DNA from: DATBGO01 sp963695645
GTDB taxonomy: Bacteria; Actinomycetota; Actinomycetes; Streptosporangiales; Streptosporangiaceae
Assembly: GCA_963695645.1 (NCBI GenBank)
Contig: CAVOHC010000017.1
Location: 62,001-126,000 of the forward strand
Direction of reading: 5' to 3'
DNA length: 64,000 nucleotides
How positions within the stretch are numbered: the stretch's first letter is position 1; every line of letters begins with the position of its first letter. The notes beneath the pieces are model-generated. The model was given only the letters and a program-made list of their open reading frames with translations. It was not told the DNA's origin and did not search any database. Shown here piece by piece: positions 46,893 to 55,894 of this stretch. Both the position numbers and the translations under genes were made by a program.

Positions 46893-48320
46893 CTAGTCCG
46901 GGATGACGGCAGTCTCCCCGCCGGGCAGCAGCCCGCCTCTCATCACCCCATCCGGCAGCACCCCGTCCGATAGCAGCCCGCTGAGGGATGGCGCAGCGCC
47001 GCCCGCAGGCGCAGCGCCGCCCGCAGGCGCAGCGCCGCCCGCAGGCGCAGCCCCGCCCGCAGGCGCAGCCCCGCCGGAAAGCGCTGCCCCGCCGGGCGCT
47101 CCGGGCGGGCCGGGTCCGCCGGGCGGCCCGGTCTGGCCCGGCTGCTCGCGGCGCAGATGCGGCCACGCATAACTGATCGCGGCTGCGGCGGGCACCGCCA
47201 CGATGGCACCCGCAATCCCGGCGATGACGCCGCCGACCGCCAGGACCAGGATGATCGCGAGCGGATGCAACCGGACGATCCGGCCCACCACAAGGGGCTG
47301 CAGCAGGTGGCTTTCCAGCTGGTTCTCCGCCAGGAAGACGGCAATCAGGATGACTGCCGCGATCCAGCCCTTGGTGCCGAGAGTCACCAGGATCGCCAGC
47401 GCCCCAGCTACCAGGATCCCCACCAGCGGCACGTAGGCGGCGAGGAACACCAGGATGATCAGGGGAACGAGGAGCGGAACACCGAGGATCCAGAGCGCCA
47501 GGCCGATGAACACAGCGTGGATGGCCGCGACCGCCGTGGTGCCGCGGATGTAGTTCACCAGCGCAGTCCAAGCTGCCGCGGCTGCGTTGTCCGCCCGCCG
47601 CCTGGACTCGGGCGACAGCCCCTTCGTCAGGAATACCCAGATCCGCTCGCCGTCCTTGAGCAGGAAGAAGGTCACGAACAGCATGAGGACGAGGCCGGTC
47701 AGGATCTCAAGGAAGATCTTGCCGCCGGTCAGAACCGTCCCCGCCACCTGCGACTTGTGCTGTGACAGGAACTTGACGAGCTGGCCGGAGAATTCCTGCA
47801 GCCGCTTGCTGCTGAGGTGGAACGGGCCGCCGGCCAGCGAGACCTGCACCTGGTGAGCCGTGTGCTTCACTTCGGTGGCGAGCGTCGGATAGTCGGCGCT
47901 CACCCGGGTGGCGGCCAGCGTCACGAGCCCGGCGAGCACGATGACCGCGGCCAGGACAGTGCACCAGGTGGCCGCGAGCCCAGGCAGGCCCGCCCGGCGC
48001 AGCCGTGCCGTCAGCGGCTGCAGCAGGGCGGTCAGCAGCAGGGCCGCGATACAGGGCAGGACCACCAGGCGAAGCGCGCTGGCCACCCGGAAGGCGACGT
48101 ATATCAGCAGGCCGACCAGGAGAAGCCGCCACGACCAAGCAGCCGCCCGCTGCAAGAAGCCCGGCACGCTACCCCCGCCCTCAGCCCGCCTGTCCGGCCC
48201 GCCGCCACCCGGCCGGCCCGCGCCGCTGGCGTCGCCTGGCGCGGCAGGTGCGCGCTCGTCCCCGGCGGCAACCTCGTGATCGGGGTCCGTCCTGCCATGC
48301 CTCGTCCGCCAGCCAGTCAT
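46893..48320 (-). CDS. AI-2E family transporter
   Basis: A 475-residue polytopic membrane protein of the AI-2 exporter-like (PerM/TqsA) family. The characteristic stretches are LVVLPCIAALLLTALLQPLT, MLFVTFFLLKDGERIW, YIRGTTAVAAIHAVFIGLAL and VPLVGILVAGALAILVTLG, plus LESHLLQPLVVGRIVRLHPL. Its real substrate is unknown, and the family name does not prove autoinducer export. I use the ATG at 48320 (MTGWRTRHG). Upstream starts at 48329 and 48365 would crowd or overlap the divergent DUF3093 gene. The C-terminus carries a glycine/alanine/proline repeat tail encoded by an 18-bp array. Confidence 0.9.
   Translation of the reverse strand: MTGWRTRHGRTDPDHEVAAGDERAPAAPGDASGAGRPGGGGPDRRAEGGGSVPGFLQRAAAWSWRLLLVGLLIYVAFRVASALRLVVLPCIAALLLTALLQPLTARLRRAGLPGLAATWCTVLAAVIVLAGLVTLAATRVSADYPTLATEVKHTAHQVQVSLAGGPFHLSSKRLQEFSGQLVKFLSQHKSQVAGTVLTGGKIFLEILTGLVLMLFVTFFLLKDGERIWVFLTKGLSPESRRRADNAAAAAWTALVNYIRGTTAVAAIHAVFIGLALWILGVPLLVPLIILVFLAAYVPLVGILVAGALAILVTLGTKGWIAAVILIAVFLAENQLESHLLQPLVVGRIVRLHPLAIILVLAVGGVIAGIAGAIVAVPAAAAISYAWPHLRREQPGQTGPPGGPGPPGAPGGAALSGGAAPAGGAAPAGGAAPAGGAAPAGGAAPSLSGLLSDGVLPDGVMRGGLLPGGETAVIPD
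46990..47079 (-). repeat. 18-bp in-frame tandem repeat (GGAAPA) at the AI-2E transporter C-terminus
   Basis: Four units of ggcgcagcgccgcccgca, the fourth with one substitution (46990-47007, 47008-47025, 47026-47043, 47044-47061), and a diverged fifth to 47079. They encode consecutive GGAAPA-type blocks in the cytosolic tail of the transporter. Confidence 0.95.
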
Positions 48321-48350
48321 GCTCACCATGTAACCAACTACCGTTGACCA

Positions 48351-48827
48351 ATGCGCGACTACCATGAACAGCTCCGCGCGCCGGCCTCCTGGTGGCTGCT
48401 CGGCATGATCTGCGCGGCCATCTTCGGTACCACTCTCTGGGCTGGATTCAGCCTGTTCGTGGCCTTTCTGTGTTACCTGCTATTCGGCGGGGGATGCGCA
48501 GCCGCGCTTTTGCTCTGGGGCCATGCCACGATCGAGGTGACCGAAGGCGAATTGCGCGCCGGATCGGCCGTCTTGCCGCTGAGCCAGGCCGGGGAAGTGG
48601 CGCCACTCGATGAAGCGCAGGCGCGAGAGCTCCGCGGCCCGCGAGCTGACCCCTCGGCCTTCCTGCTGATCAGGCCGTACCTGAGGCGCGCGGTCTATGT
48701 CGAGGTCGCTGGCCACGCCTCGGGCACGCCATACTGGCTCCTCGGTACCAGGCGGCCAGCGGAGCTCGCCGCCGCGATTCAGCGATCCAGACCGCAGGCC
48801 CGCGCCAGCGGCAGCCCCGTGGGATGA
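48351..48827 (+). CDS. DUF3093 domain-containing membrane protein
   Basis: A 158-residue actinobacterial DUF3093 protein with two N-terminal membrane helices (ASWWLLGMICAAIFGTTLW and LFVAFLCYLLFGGGCAAALL). A soluble domain follows with GHATIEVTEGELRAGSAVLPL and YVEVAGHASGTPYWLLGTRRP. The function is unknown. The family is commonly encoded next to dut, which is 1.6 kb away here with the AI-2E transporter gene in between. It is probably cotranscribed with the DUF4235 gene 29 bp downstream. Confidence 0.88.
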   Translation: MRDYHEQLRAPASWWLLGMICAAIFGTTLWAGFSLFVAFLCYLLFGGGCAAALLLWGHATIEVTEGELRAGSAVLPLSQAGEVAPLDEAQARELRGPRADPSAFLLIRPYLRRAVYVEVAGHASGTPYWLLGTRRPAELAAAIQRSRPQARASGSPVG

Positions 48828-48856
48828 TCAGCAGACGGCCAATGGAGGGATGTCGA

Positions 48857-49129
48857 ATGTCAGCCAAGCAGGGGGACACAGGCTCGCGAGCGGTCAAGGC
48901 AATGGCCGGCATGGGCGCGGCCTTCGTTGCCCGCAAGGTGATCATCCTCGCCGGGAAGAAGCTCACCGGCAAGGAACCGCCAGAGCATCCAGAGGATCCG
49001 CAGGTCGCCCTCCGCGATGCGCTCGTCTGGGGCGTCGTGATCGCAGTCGGCGTGCATACCGCCCGGCTGCTGGCGACCCGCGCGGCGACCAAGCGGCTGC
49101 AAACCGACGCCGAGAAGCCTGCACCGTAA
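48857..49129 (+). CDS. DUF4235 domain-containing protein
   Basis: A 90-residue protein of the DUF4235 family, with the segment MGAAFVARKVIILAGKKLTG near the start and DALVWGVVIAVGVHTARLLAT as a membrane-associated helix. The ATG at 48857 (MSAKQG) follows GGAGGG at six bases. The function is unknown. It lies between DUF3093 and a methyltransferase gene, all on the plus strand, and may form a short operon with them. Confidence 0.85.
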   Translation: MSAKQGDTGSRAVKAMAGMGAAFVARKVIILAGKKLTGKEPPEHPEDPQVALRDALVWGVVIAVGVHTARLLATRAATKRLQTDAEKPAP

Positions 49130-49167
49130 GGCTTCGCTCCGGCGCCGGCTTCTCTACTCTTGTGGGC

Positions 49168-49932
49168 GTGACTGAGAAAGATCGTTCCAGGCTGGGCTTC
49201 AAGATCAAGTACGCCGCCACCCACCCCGGCAACATCATCCCGTACACCCGCCGTCGCAGCCGGGACGTGTTTCTCTGGCTAGGGACAAGGGACCACGTCA
49301 GCTACTACCGGGCCGTGATGGCCTCGGACGCGGCCCGCAGCCGTGAGGGCGCGGTGGGCAGCAAGACCCACGACTCCTGGCTCAAGCTCGGCCAGCTGCA
49401 GTTCGACTACCTGGTCAGCCATGGCCTCAAGCCCGACATGCGGATGCTCGAGATCGGCTGCGGGAACCTGCGTGCCGGGCGGCTGTTCATCGACTACCTC
49501 GACCCGGGTAACTACTACGGAATTGATATCTCGCCGGAGATACTCCTCGCGGCGCAGGACACCGTTGCGGAATACGGCCTACAGGCCAGGTTGCCGCACC
49601 TGACGCTGGTCCGGGACCTGCGGTTTGGGTTCCTGCCCGACGGGCAGTTCGACGTGGTGCACGCGCACAGCGTGTTCTCGCACTCGCCCATCGGGGTGAT
49701 CGACGAATGCCTCGCGAACATCAGCCGGGTCATGGCACCCGGCGCCTTCTTCGATTTCACCTTCGACCGGACCGAGGGAGCCGAGCACCACGTGCTGCGC
49801 GAGGACTTCTACTACCGGACCGAGACCCTGGTCGCGCTGGCCGCCGCGCGGGGGCTGCAGGCTACCTTCATGACCGACTGGGAGGACCTGCCGCACGAGC
49901 AGTCCAAGCTGCGCGTCACCCACGCTCCGTAA
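49168..49932 (+). CDS. class I SAM-dependent methyltransferase
   Basis: A 254-residue methyltransferase. The SAM site is MLEIGCGNLRAGRLFIDYL near residue 92 and the next strand gives YYGIDISPEILLA. The later FDVVHAHSVFSHSPI and MAPGAFFDFTFDRTEGAEHH resemble methyltransferases of glycan or lipid modification clusters. GTG at 49168 (VTEKDRSRL) or 49162 is the start. The frame further upstream overlaps the DUF4235 gene and is not coding. The substrate is unknown. Confidence 0.82.
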   Translation: MTEKDRSRLGFKIKYAATHPGNIIPYTRRRSRDVFLWLGTRDHVSYYRAVMASDAARSREGAVGSKTHDSWLKLGQLQFDYLVSHGLKPDMRMLEIGCGNLRAGRLFIDYLDPGNYYGIDISPEILLAAQDTVAEYGLQARLPHLTLVRDLRFGFLPDGQFDVVHAHSVFSHSPIGVIDECLANISRVMAPGAFFDFTFDRTEGAEHHVLREDFYYRTETLVALAAARGLQATFMTDWEDLPHEQSKLRVTHAP

Positions 49933-50093
49933 CCCGTCGGCGGCGGAGCGACTGCCAGGCCCGATGCCTGGTCGCCGGCCGGGAAAGTTAGGATGCCTGT
50001 CGGCTCGGAGTCGTATCGTTATGGCCGCTTACGGGCGACACTAGGAACAATGCACCAAGGCGGGCACGGGCCGGGGCGTTGAGGAGGTGCGTG

Positions 50094-51332
50094 ATGGCTA
50101 CACGACGGGTCCTGGGGATCGTACTTGCCGGGGGCGCGGGCAAGAGGCTCGCGCCCCTCACCGCGGACCGGGCTAAACCCGCAGTGCCCTTCGCCGGGCT
50201 GTACCGGCTGGTGGACTTCGCCCTCTCCAATCTGGTCAACTCCGGGTTCCGCCGGATCTGCGTGCTCACCCAGTACAAGAGCCACAGCCTGGACCGGCAC
50301 ATCACCACGACCTGGCAGCTGAACACCCTGCTCGGAAACTACGTCACCCCGGTGCCAGCCCAGCAGCGCCTCGGCCCGCACTGGTATACCGGCTCGGCGG
50401 ATGCCATCTACCAGTCGCTGAACCTGATCTACGACGACCGGCCGGACATCGTGGCCGTCTTCGGCGCAGACCACGTGTTCCGGATGGATCCGATGCAGAT
50501 GATCGATCAGCACGAGGCGGCGGGAGCGGGCGTCACGGTGGCGGCCATCCCGGTACCGCGGAAGGACGCGACGGCGTTCGGGGTGATCCAGGCCGCCGCC
50601 GACGGCCGCTCCATCGAGGCGTTCCTGGAGAAACCCGCCGATCCGCCGTCGCTGCCCGGCCGCCCCGATGAGGCCTTCGCCTCGATGGGCATCTATGTTT
50701 TCGACACCCCGGTGCTGATCGAGGCGCTACGCCAGGACGCGGCCAATCACGCCAGCCGGCACGACATGGGCGGTGACATCATCCCCATGCTTGTCAGCCA
50801 GGGCCGCGCTCAGGTGTATGACTTTCTCGACAACAAGGTCCCCGGGGCGGATGCGAGGGACGCCGGGTACTGGCGCGATGTGGGAACGCTCGATTCGTAC
50901 TTCGAGGCCCACATGGACCTGTGCGCCATCGTCCCGGTATTCAACCTGTACAACGACCATTGGCCGATCCTGACGCACGTGCCTTCGCAGCCGCCGGCCA
51001 AGTTCGTCCACGATGAGGGCGACCGGATCGGCCGGGCTATCAACAGCATCGTCAGCAACGGCGTCGTCGTCTCCGGCGGCCTGGTGCGCGACTCAGTCCT
51101 CTCGCCCGGTGTACGGGTGAACAGCTGGTCAACGGTGGAGCGGTCGGTCGTGCTGCACAACACCCACATCGGCCGCCACGCCGTGGTCAGGGACGCCATC
51201 CTGGACAAGAATGTCATCGTCCCCGAGGGCGTCAAGGTCGGCGTCGACAAGGAGCACGATGTGGCGCGCGGCTTCGTTGTCTCGGAGGGCGGGATCACCG
51301 TGGTCGGGAAGGGCCAGGCGGTGCCGGCGTGA
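50094..51332 (+). CDS. glgC: glucose-1-phosphate adenylyltransferase
   Basis: GlgC makes ADP-glucose from ATP and glucose 1-phosphate for glycogen or alpha-glucan synthesis. The nucleotide-binding motif is VLAGGAGKRLAPLTADRAKP. Further conserved pieces are WYTGSADAIYQSLNLI and VFGADHVFRMDPMQM, plus EAFLEKPADPPSLPG, which contains the sugar-phosphate lysine. A left-handed beta-helix ends the 412-residue protein. GAGGAGG stands seven bases before the ATG at 50094. Its stop overlaps the glycosyltransferase gene start by four bases (GTGA). Confidence 0.96.
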   Translation: MATRRVLGIVLAGGAGKRLAPLTADRAKPAVPFAGLYRLVDFALSNLVNSGFRRICVLTQYKSHSLDRHITTTWQLNTLLGNYVTPVPAQQRLGPHWYTGSADAIYQSLNLIYDDRPDIVAVFGADHVFRMDPMQMIDQHEAAGAGVTVAAIPVPRKDATAFGVIQAAADGRSIEAFLEKPADPPSLPGRPDEAFASMGIYVFDTPVLIEALRQDAANHASRHDMGGDIIPMLVSQGRAQVYDFLDNKVPGADARDAGYWRDVGTLDSYFEAHMDLCAIVPVFNLYNDHWPILTHVPSQPPAKFVHDEGDRIGRAINSIVSNGVVVSGGLVRDSVLSPGVRVNSWSTVERSVVLHNTHIGRHAVVRDAILDKNVIVPEGVKVGVDKEHDVARGFVVSEGGITVVGKGQAVPA

Positions 51333-52507
51333 CGATGGCTGAGCACCGCCGCCCGCTCCGCGTGGCGCTGCTTACCAGGGAGTACCCGCCGGAGGTCTAT
51401 GGCGGGGCGGGAGTGCATGTGAGCTACCTGGCCCGCGAACTGGCTGCCTTGGTGGACCTGACGGTGCACTGCCAGGGCATCGATCGCGAAGGCGCCGTGG
51501 CGCACCGGCCTTGGGACCGCCTCGCAGGCGCCAACCAGGCGCTGCAGACCGTCTCAACGGACCTGTCGATGACAGCCGCGGCGGCCGGAGCGGACCTCGT
51601 TCACTCGCACACCTGGTATGCGAACCTGGCTGGCCACCTAGCGTCCCTGCTCTACTCGGTCCCGCACGTCGTGACCGTCCACTCGCTCGAGCCGCTGCGG
51701 CCGTGGAAGGCCGAGCAGCTCGGCGGGGGTTACGCCGTATCGTCCTGGTGCGAGCGGACCGCGGTGGAGGCCGCCGCGGCCGTCATCGCGGTCTCCGACG
51801 GGATGCGGGCCGACGTGCTCGCCGCCTACCCGGCCGTCCAGGCTGACCGGGTCTGGGTGATCCGCAACGGGATCGACACCGTCGAGTACTCCCCTGATCC
51901 GTCGACCGATGTGCTGGAGCGGCATGGGATCAACCCCGGCGAGCCCGCCGTCGTCTTTGTCGGCCGGGTCACCAGGCAGAAGGGTCTGCCGGTGCTGCTG
52001 CGGGCGGCTGACCGCATCGACCCGGCGGCACAGCTGGTGATCTGCGCCGGCCAGGCCGACACGCTCGAGCTGGAATCCGAGGTCGCCGGTCTTGCCGAGC
52101 GGCTGCGCACGCGCAGGTCCGGCGTCATCTGGCTGTCTGGGATGCTCGCCAAGCACGAGGTGATCCAGCTGCTGACGCACGCGACCGTGTTCGTCTGCCC
52201 GTCGCTGTACGAGCCGCTCGGCATCGTCAACCTGGAGGCAATGGCCTGCGGCGCCGCCGTCGTGGCCTCCAGGGTCGGCGGGATACCTGAAGTGGTCGCC
52301 GACGGCGTTACCGGCCTGCTGGTGCCGCCCGGTGATGCTGACGGGCTCGCCGATGCGATCAACGTGCTGGTGCGTGAGCCAGGCCGGGCCACGGCGATGG
52401 GCCAGCTGGGGCGCAAGCGCGCCGTCGCCGAGTTCGGCTGGCCCGCCGTCGCCGCGCAGACCGCGGCGCTGTACGAGGAGCTGGCCAGGCCCCGTACCCT
52501 CGGCTAG
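51329..52507 (+). CDS. glgA: glycogen synthase / alpha-maltose-1-phosphate synthase (GlgA/GlgM type)
   Basis: A 392-residue GT4-fold glucosyltransferase that uses the ADP-glucose from GlgC. The N-terminal PPEVYGGAGVHVSYLAREL carries the glycogen-synthase-like KTGGL-type motif, here YGGAG. The C-terminal domain has VVFVGRVTRQKGLPVLL and CPSLYEPLGIVNLEAMACGAA. In mycobacteria the homologue GlgM makes maltose 1-phosphate for the GlgE pathway, so either product is possible here. The GTG start at 51329 overlaps the glgC stop. Confidence 0.92.
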   Translation: MTMAEHRRPLRVALLTREYPPEVYGGAGVHVSYLARELAALVDLTVHCQGIDREGAVAHRPWDRLAGANQALQTVSTDLSMTAAAAGADLVHSHTWYANLAGHLASLLYSVPHVVTVHSLEPLRPWKAEQLGGGYAVSSWCERTAVEAAAAVIAVSDGMRADVLAAYPAVQADRVWVIRNGIDTVEYSPDPSTDVLERHGINPGEPAVVFVGRVTRQKGLPVLLRAADRIDPAAQLVICAGQADTLELESEVAGLAERLRTRRSGVIWLSGMLAKHEVIQLLTHATVFVCPSLYEPLGIVNLEAMACGAAVVASRVGGIPEVVADGVTGLLVPPGDADGLADAINVLVREPGRATAMGQLGRKRAVAEFGWPAVAAQTAALYEELARPRTLG

Positions 52508-52705
52508 GTCCCCGTGACGACAAGGGAACGATCGCGACAAGCTCGCGGCCGCCGGGCGCTGCCGACCGCCCGGCCATCGGTCGCTGACAGCGCAACGCTC
52601 GTCAAGCATGCACCCTGTTCCCCGGCTCCCGGCTCGACATCCTGGGCGGCCCGCGCCGCATCGGGCTGGCCTGGGACGCCCCGGGCGGCGCTCAGGCGGA
52701 CTTGC

Positions 52706-53206
52706 TCAGGTAACCGATCCGGCCGCGGCTCCGGTCACCCGGTCGCCCCAGCGGGCGAGCTCACCGTCCAGGTCGAGAGGCGCGATCAGGGCGGCGCGGC
52801 CGGCCATCTCGGCATCCCAGTCCTCGGCGGGGACCCGCCACATGACCTCGAACTCGATCCCGCTGGGATCCTTTGCGTACAGGGACTTCGATACCCGGTG
52901 GTCACTGGCGCCGACGAGTGCGCCGCGGGCCAGCAGCCGGGCCCGGATCTGGGCCAGCTCGGCCAGCGTGCCAACCTCCCAGGCGAGGTGGTACAGGCCC
53001 AGGTAGGGGGTCTCCGGCTGGCCCGCATCGCCGACCTCGAAGAGCCCCAGGTCATGGTCATTGGCTGAGCCTGGCGCACGGAGGAACGCGGCCCGTCCCG
53101 GAATCTCGGTGCGCACCTCGAATCCGAGCGCGCCACAGTAGAAGTCGACAGTGCTCGCCAGGTCGCGAACATAGAGGACGGCGTGGTTCAGGCGGCGTAC
53201 GGCCAT
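52706..53206 (-). CDS. VOC family protein (catechol 2,3-dioxygenase-like)
   Basis: A 166-residue vicinal-oxygen-chelate protein with an extradiol-dioxygenase-like pattern. It begins MAVRRLNHAVLYVRDLASTV and has FYCGALGFEVRTEIPGRAAF, a second-module LGLYHLAWEVGTLAEL and YAKDPSGIEFEVMWRVP. The His and Glu residues near NHAVLY, YHLAWE and EFEVMW could bind a metal. The ATG at 53206 follows GGGGAG. The frame to 53311 is rejected. The substrate is unknown. Confidence 0.87.
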   Translation of the reverse strand: MAVRRLNHAVLYVRDLASTVDFYCGALGFEVRTEIPGRAAFLRAPGSANDHDLGLFEVGDAGQPETPYLGLYHLAWEVGTLAELAQIRARLLARGALVGASDHRVSKSLYAKDPSGIEFEVMWRVPAEDWDAEMAGRAALIAPLDLDGELARWGDRVTGAAAGSVT

Positions 53207-53300
53207 CTGGAATCTCCCCGGATAGAAGTCCTGCCTCCATGAAATGCCGCATGGGGGCGTTCTGATTCCCGCAGGCGCGGAAGGGCCGCCGGGGAAGCTG

Positions 53301-53690
53301 GCCAGCGCCACCGCGATGCCCGTCGAGACGCACTGTCACAACGACCTGGGCATGGCCGTGGCCAATTCGGTGTCAGGCGCGCTCGGCGACCTCGATGCAG
53401 GCCAGGACGCCTGGATCAACACCTGCATTAACGGTATCGGCGAGCGATCGGGCAACTGCCGACCTGGTCTCGTGCATCCTGGCCTTCAGGCACGGCTTCG
53501 GGCTGGCCGGCCGCACCGAGATCGGCGACCGCCTCGACTTGTCCTGGGCCCGGCGGTCCGCGCTCTGGGCGAGCTACGCGTTCGGGAGGCGCTGCCGCAG
53601 AACCAGCCGGGCACCGGGCGGAACGCGTTCGCCCACGAATCGGGCATCCACGCCGACGGCGCCCTCAAGGACCGGCAGAACTACCTGGTC
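53301..53690 (+). pseudogene. 2-isopropylmalate/homocitrate synthase-family internal fragment, frameshifted
   Basis: Pieces of one protein appear in two phases: VETHCHNDLGMAVANSVSGA to GIGERSGN (frame 1, to 53456), then ADLVSCILAFRHG and LDLSWARRSALWASYAFG (frame 2, from 53458), then NQPGTGRNAFAHESGIHADG and ALKDRQNY back in frame 1 (from about 53580). One extra base at 53457 and a second indel near 53575 explain this. The motifs H-x-H-N-D-x-G, GIGERxGN and HESGIHADG belong to the DRE-TIM synthase family. The N-terminal active-site part and the C-terminus are missing, so only about 130 residues remain. Confidence 0.78.
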
Positions 53691-53880
53691 ACCGGCCGAG
53701 CTGGCCACGGCGGCGGGACTGGCGCAGCCTGCGCCGCTGGGACGGGTCGAGCATCAGGTAGGCAACGGTCGGGATGATGATCGCGGCAGCGATCACTCCC
53801 AGGGCCAGCCACGGGCTGATGATGAACAAGAAGAACCCGATGATGACACCGGCAATGCCGAATTTCATGTGAGGCGACAC
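53689..53880 (-). CDS. small two-helix membrane protein
   Basis: A 63-residue protein with a hydrophobic body: MKFGIAGVIIGFFLFIISPW followed by LALGVIAAAIIIPTVAYLML, then a basic tail DPSQRRRLRQSRRR. GTG at 53880 (VSPHMKFG) has AAGGAG four bases upstream. The ATG at 53868 is the alternative. The much longer open frame up to 54690 is antisense to the MFS gene and rejected. Its stop meets the 3' edge of the synthase remnant. The function is unknown. Confidence 0.68.
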   Translation of the reverse strand: MSPHMKFGIAGVIIGFFLFIISPWLALGVIAAAIIIPTVAYLMLDPSQRRRLRQSRRRGQLGR

Positions 53881-54171
53881 GGGACTCCTTCTCTCTGCGG
53901 AAGCTCGCCTCCCGCGTGCTGTCCCTAGGACAACTAGACCACATCTGGCCTCGTCAGCGGTAACGCTGCAGATACCGGACCGGTTCCCTGGCGAGCCCGG
54001 CACGATCGAGTGACCCACTGCGCAGCCTACCGCGCCGTCTGCGGCGCCCAGCAGCACGCTCTGATCACCCGCCAGAGGTGATGCCCGCGCCTGGGCGGCC
54101 CCGTTATGCCTGGTGAGCGACTTGGCGCCGGGCGGCAGCCCGCCGCGGGCCAACCGGGAGCGGGGAGGGAA

Positions 54172-55806
54172 ATGGCAACGGCAAGGCCCGCGCGGGCTGC
54201 GGCGCCAACCAGCCGCAACGCGCCTGAGCGCGCCGGGCTGGTGCTGACGTCGCTGATCGTGGTGGCGGCAGTGGCCAACCTGAACCTGTCGGTGGCCAAT
54301 GTCGCGCTGCCGTCGATCGGCAAGGCGTTCGACTCCTCGCAGACCTCCCTTGATCTCGTCGCCGTCGGTTACTCGCTGGGGCTGGCCGCTTCCGTCCTGT
54401 ACCTGGGCGCGGTCGGCGACCGTTACGGCCGCAAGATGATGCTGCTGCTGGGGATTGCGCTTTCGGTGCCCGCCTGCCTGCTTGCGGCATTCGCTCCCAG
54501 CGACACGGTGCTGATCGCGGCCCGGATTTTGGGCGGTGTCGCGGCGGGCATGGCGTTCCCGACTACCCTTGCCCTGGTCACCGCGCTCTGGTCCGGTCCG
54601 GAGAGGACCAGGGCGATCGCGCTGTGGTCCGGCATCGGCGCAGCGGTCGCCGCCCTCGGCCCGGCCATCGCCGGTGCGCTGCTCGAGCATTTCTACTGGG
54701 GGTCAGTGTTCCTGGCCACCTTGCCGCTGGCCCTGGCGGCGTTCGTCATGGCGGTACGTTTCGTGCCGAGTCATGTCCGTGAGACGACCGATCCGATCGA
54801 CAATGTCGGCGGCATCATCTCCGTGGTTCTGGTCGCGGCGCTCATCGTGGACATCAACTTCGCGCCGGTGCCTGGCAAGGGGGCGCTGGTCATCGGGCTT
54901 GCGGTGGTGGCCGTTGCGGCCGCAGCCGGGTTCGTGATCAGGCAGCGGGCCGCGGCGCACCCGCTGTACGACCTGCGGGTGGCCGCGCGGCCGACCTTCT
55001 GGGTGGCGGCCGTCGCCGGAGTGATCGTGTTCGGCTCGCTGATGGGGGCGATCTTCATCGGCCAGCAGTTCCTGCAGGACGTGCTCGGCTACTCGACCAT
55101 CAAGGCGGGGCTGGCCAACCTGCCGCAGGCGTTCTTCATGGTCGCCGTCGCGCCCGCCTCGGCCAAGCTGATCGCCTCGAGGGGATCCAGGTTCACCCTG
55201 CTCGCCGGCTATGTGTTCTGCCTGCTCGGATTCCTCACGATGCTGCTGCTGTGGCAGCAGCACATCTCGTACTGGAAGGTCGGCCTCGCCTACGCGCTGA
55301 TCGGCATCGGCGTCGGGTTCGCTGGCACGCCTGCCTCGCACGCGCTGACCGGGTCGGTGCCGGTGCGGCGGGTCGGCATGGCCTCAGGCACCGCCGACCT
55401 GCAACGCGACCTCGGCGGCGCGATCATGCAGTCGATCTTCGGCGCGCTGCTCACGGCCGGCTACGCGACGGCTTTCACCAAGGCGATCGCTGCGGCACCG
55501 CATAGCTCGGATGTGTCGGCCAGTGTCCAGAACCAGCTCACGAAGTCGTTCGCGGGCGCTCAGGCGGTCGCGCAGCGCTATCCGCAGTACGCGAGCGCGA
55601 TCACGTCGGCGGCCAGGTCCTCGTTCCTGTCCGGCGACAAGTGGGCCTACGCGGCCGGGGTGGTTGCTGTCGTGCTCGGTTCGGTGCTCGTCTTCGTCAA
55701 GTTCCCGAAGAAGGACGCTGAGGAACGGCAGCTCGCCCGTTACCACGCCAGCGATGGGAGCGAGTCCCGGGAGTGGATGGCCAGCAGCCTGCCCGGACCG
55801 GGCTAG
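54172..55806 (+). CDS. MFS drug-resistance transporter, DHA2 family (14 helices)
   Basis: A 544-residue proton-linked exporter of the EmrB/QacA type. It has LNLSVANVALPSIGKAF in helix 1, motif A as LGAVGDRYGRKMMLL, and ALGPAIAGALLEHFYWGSVF in the motif C/D region. Helices continue to VVAVVLGSVLVFVKFPK, and an extracytoplasmic loop near residues 445-495 precedes the last helix. The ATG at 54172 follows GGGGAGGGAA, so the frame start at 54106 is rejected. The substrate is unknown. No regulator is adjacent. Confidence 0.9.
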   Translation: MATARPARAAAPTSRNAPERAGLVLTSLIVVAAVANLNLSVANVALPSIGKAFDSSQTSLDLVAVGYSLGLAASVLYLGAVGDRYGRKMMLLLGIALSVPACLLAAFAPSDTVLIAARILGGVAAGMAFPTTLALVTALWSGPERTRAIALWSGIGAAVAALGPAIAGALLEHFYWGSVFLATLPLALAAFVMAVRFVPSHVRETTDPIDNVGGIISVVLVAALIVDINFAPVPGKGALVIGLAVVAVAAAAGFVIRQRAAAHPLYDLRVAARPTFWVAAVAGVIVFGSLMGAIFIGQQFLQDVLGYSTIKAGLANLPQAFFMVAVAPASAKLIASRGSRFTLLAGYVFCLLGFLTMLLLWQQHISYWKVGLAYALIGIGVGFAGTPASHALTGSVPVRRVGMASGTADLQRDLGGAIMQSIFGALLTAGYATAFTKAIAAAPHSSDVSASVQNQLTKSFAGAQAVAQRYPQYASAITSAARSSFLSGDKWAYAAGVVAVVLGSVLVFVKFPKKDAEERQLARYHASDGSESREWMASSLPGPG

Positions 55807-55894
55807 CCGGATGGCGGACGCGAGGTTCCCCGGTGCGTCGCCGGCCCGGGACACGGCAGGATGGCCCCAGAGTCCGCACCTATCGGAGGCCGCC

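Noticed and set aside
53881..54690. N-terminal 270 residues of the long minus-strand frame over the MFS gene
   Set aside because: It is antisense to a strongly supported transporter gene. Only the last 63 codons make a plausible small membrane protein.
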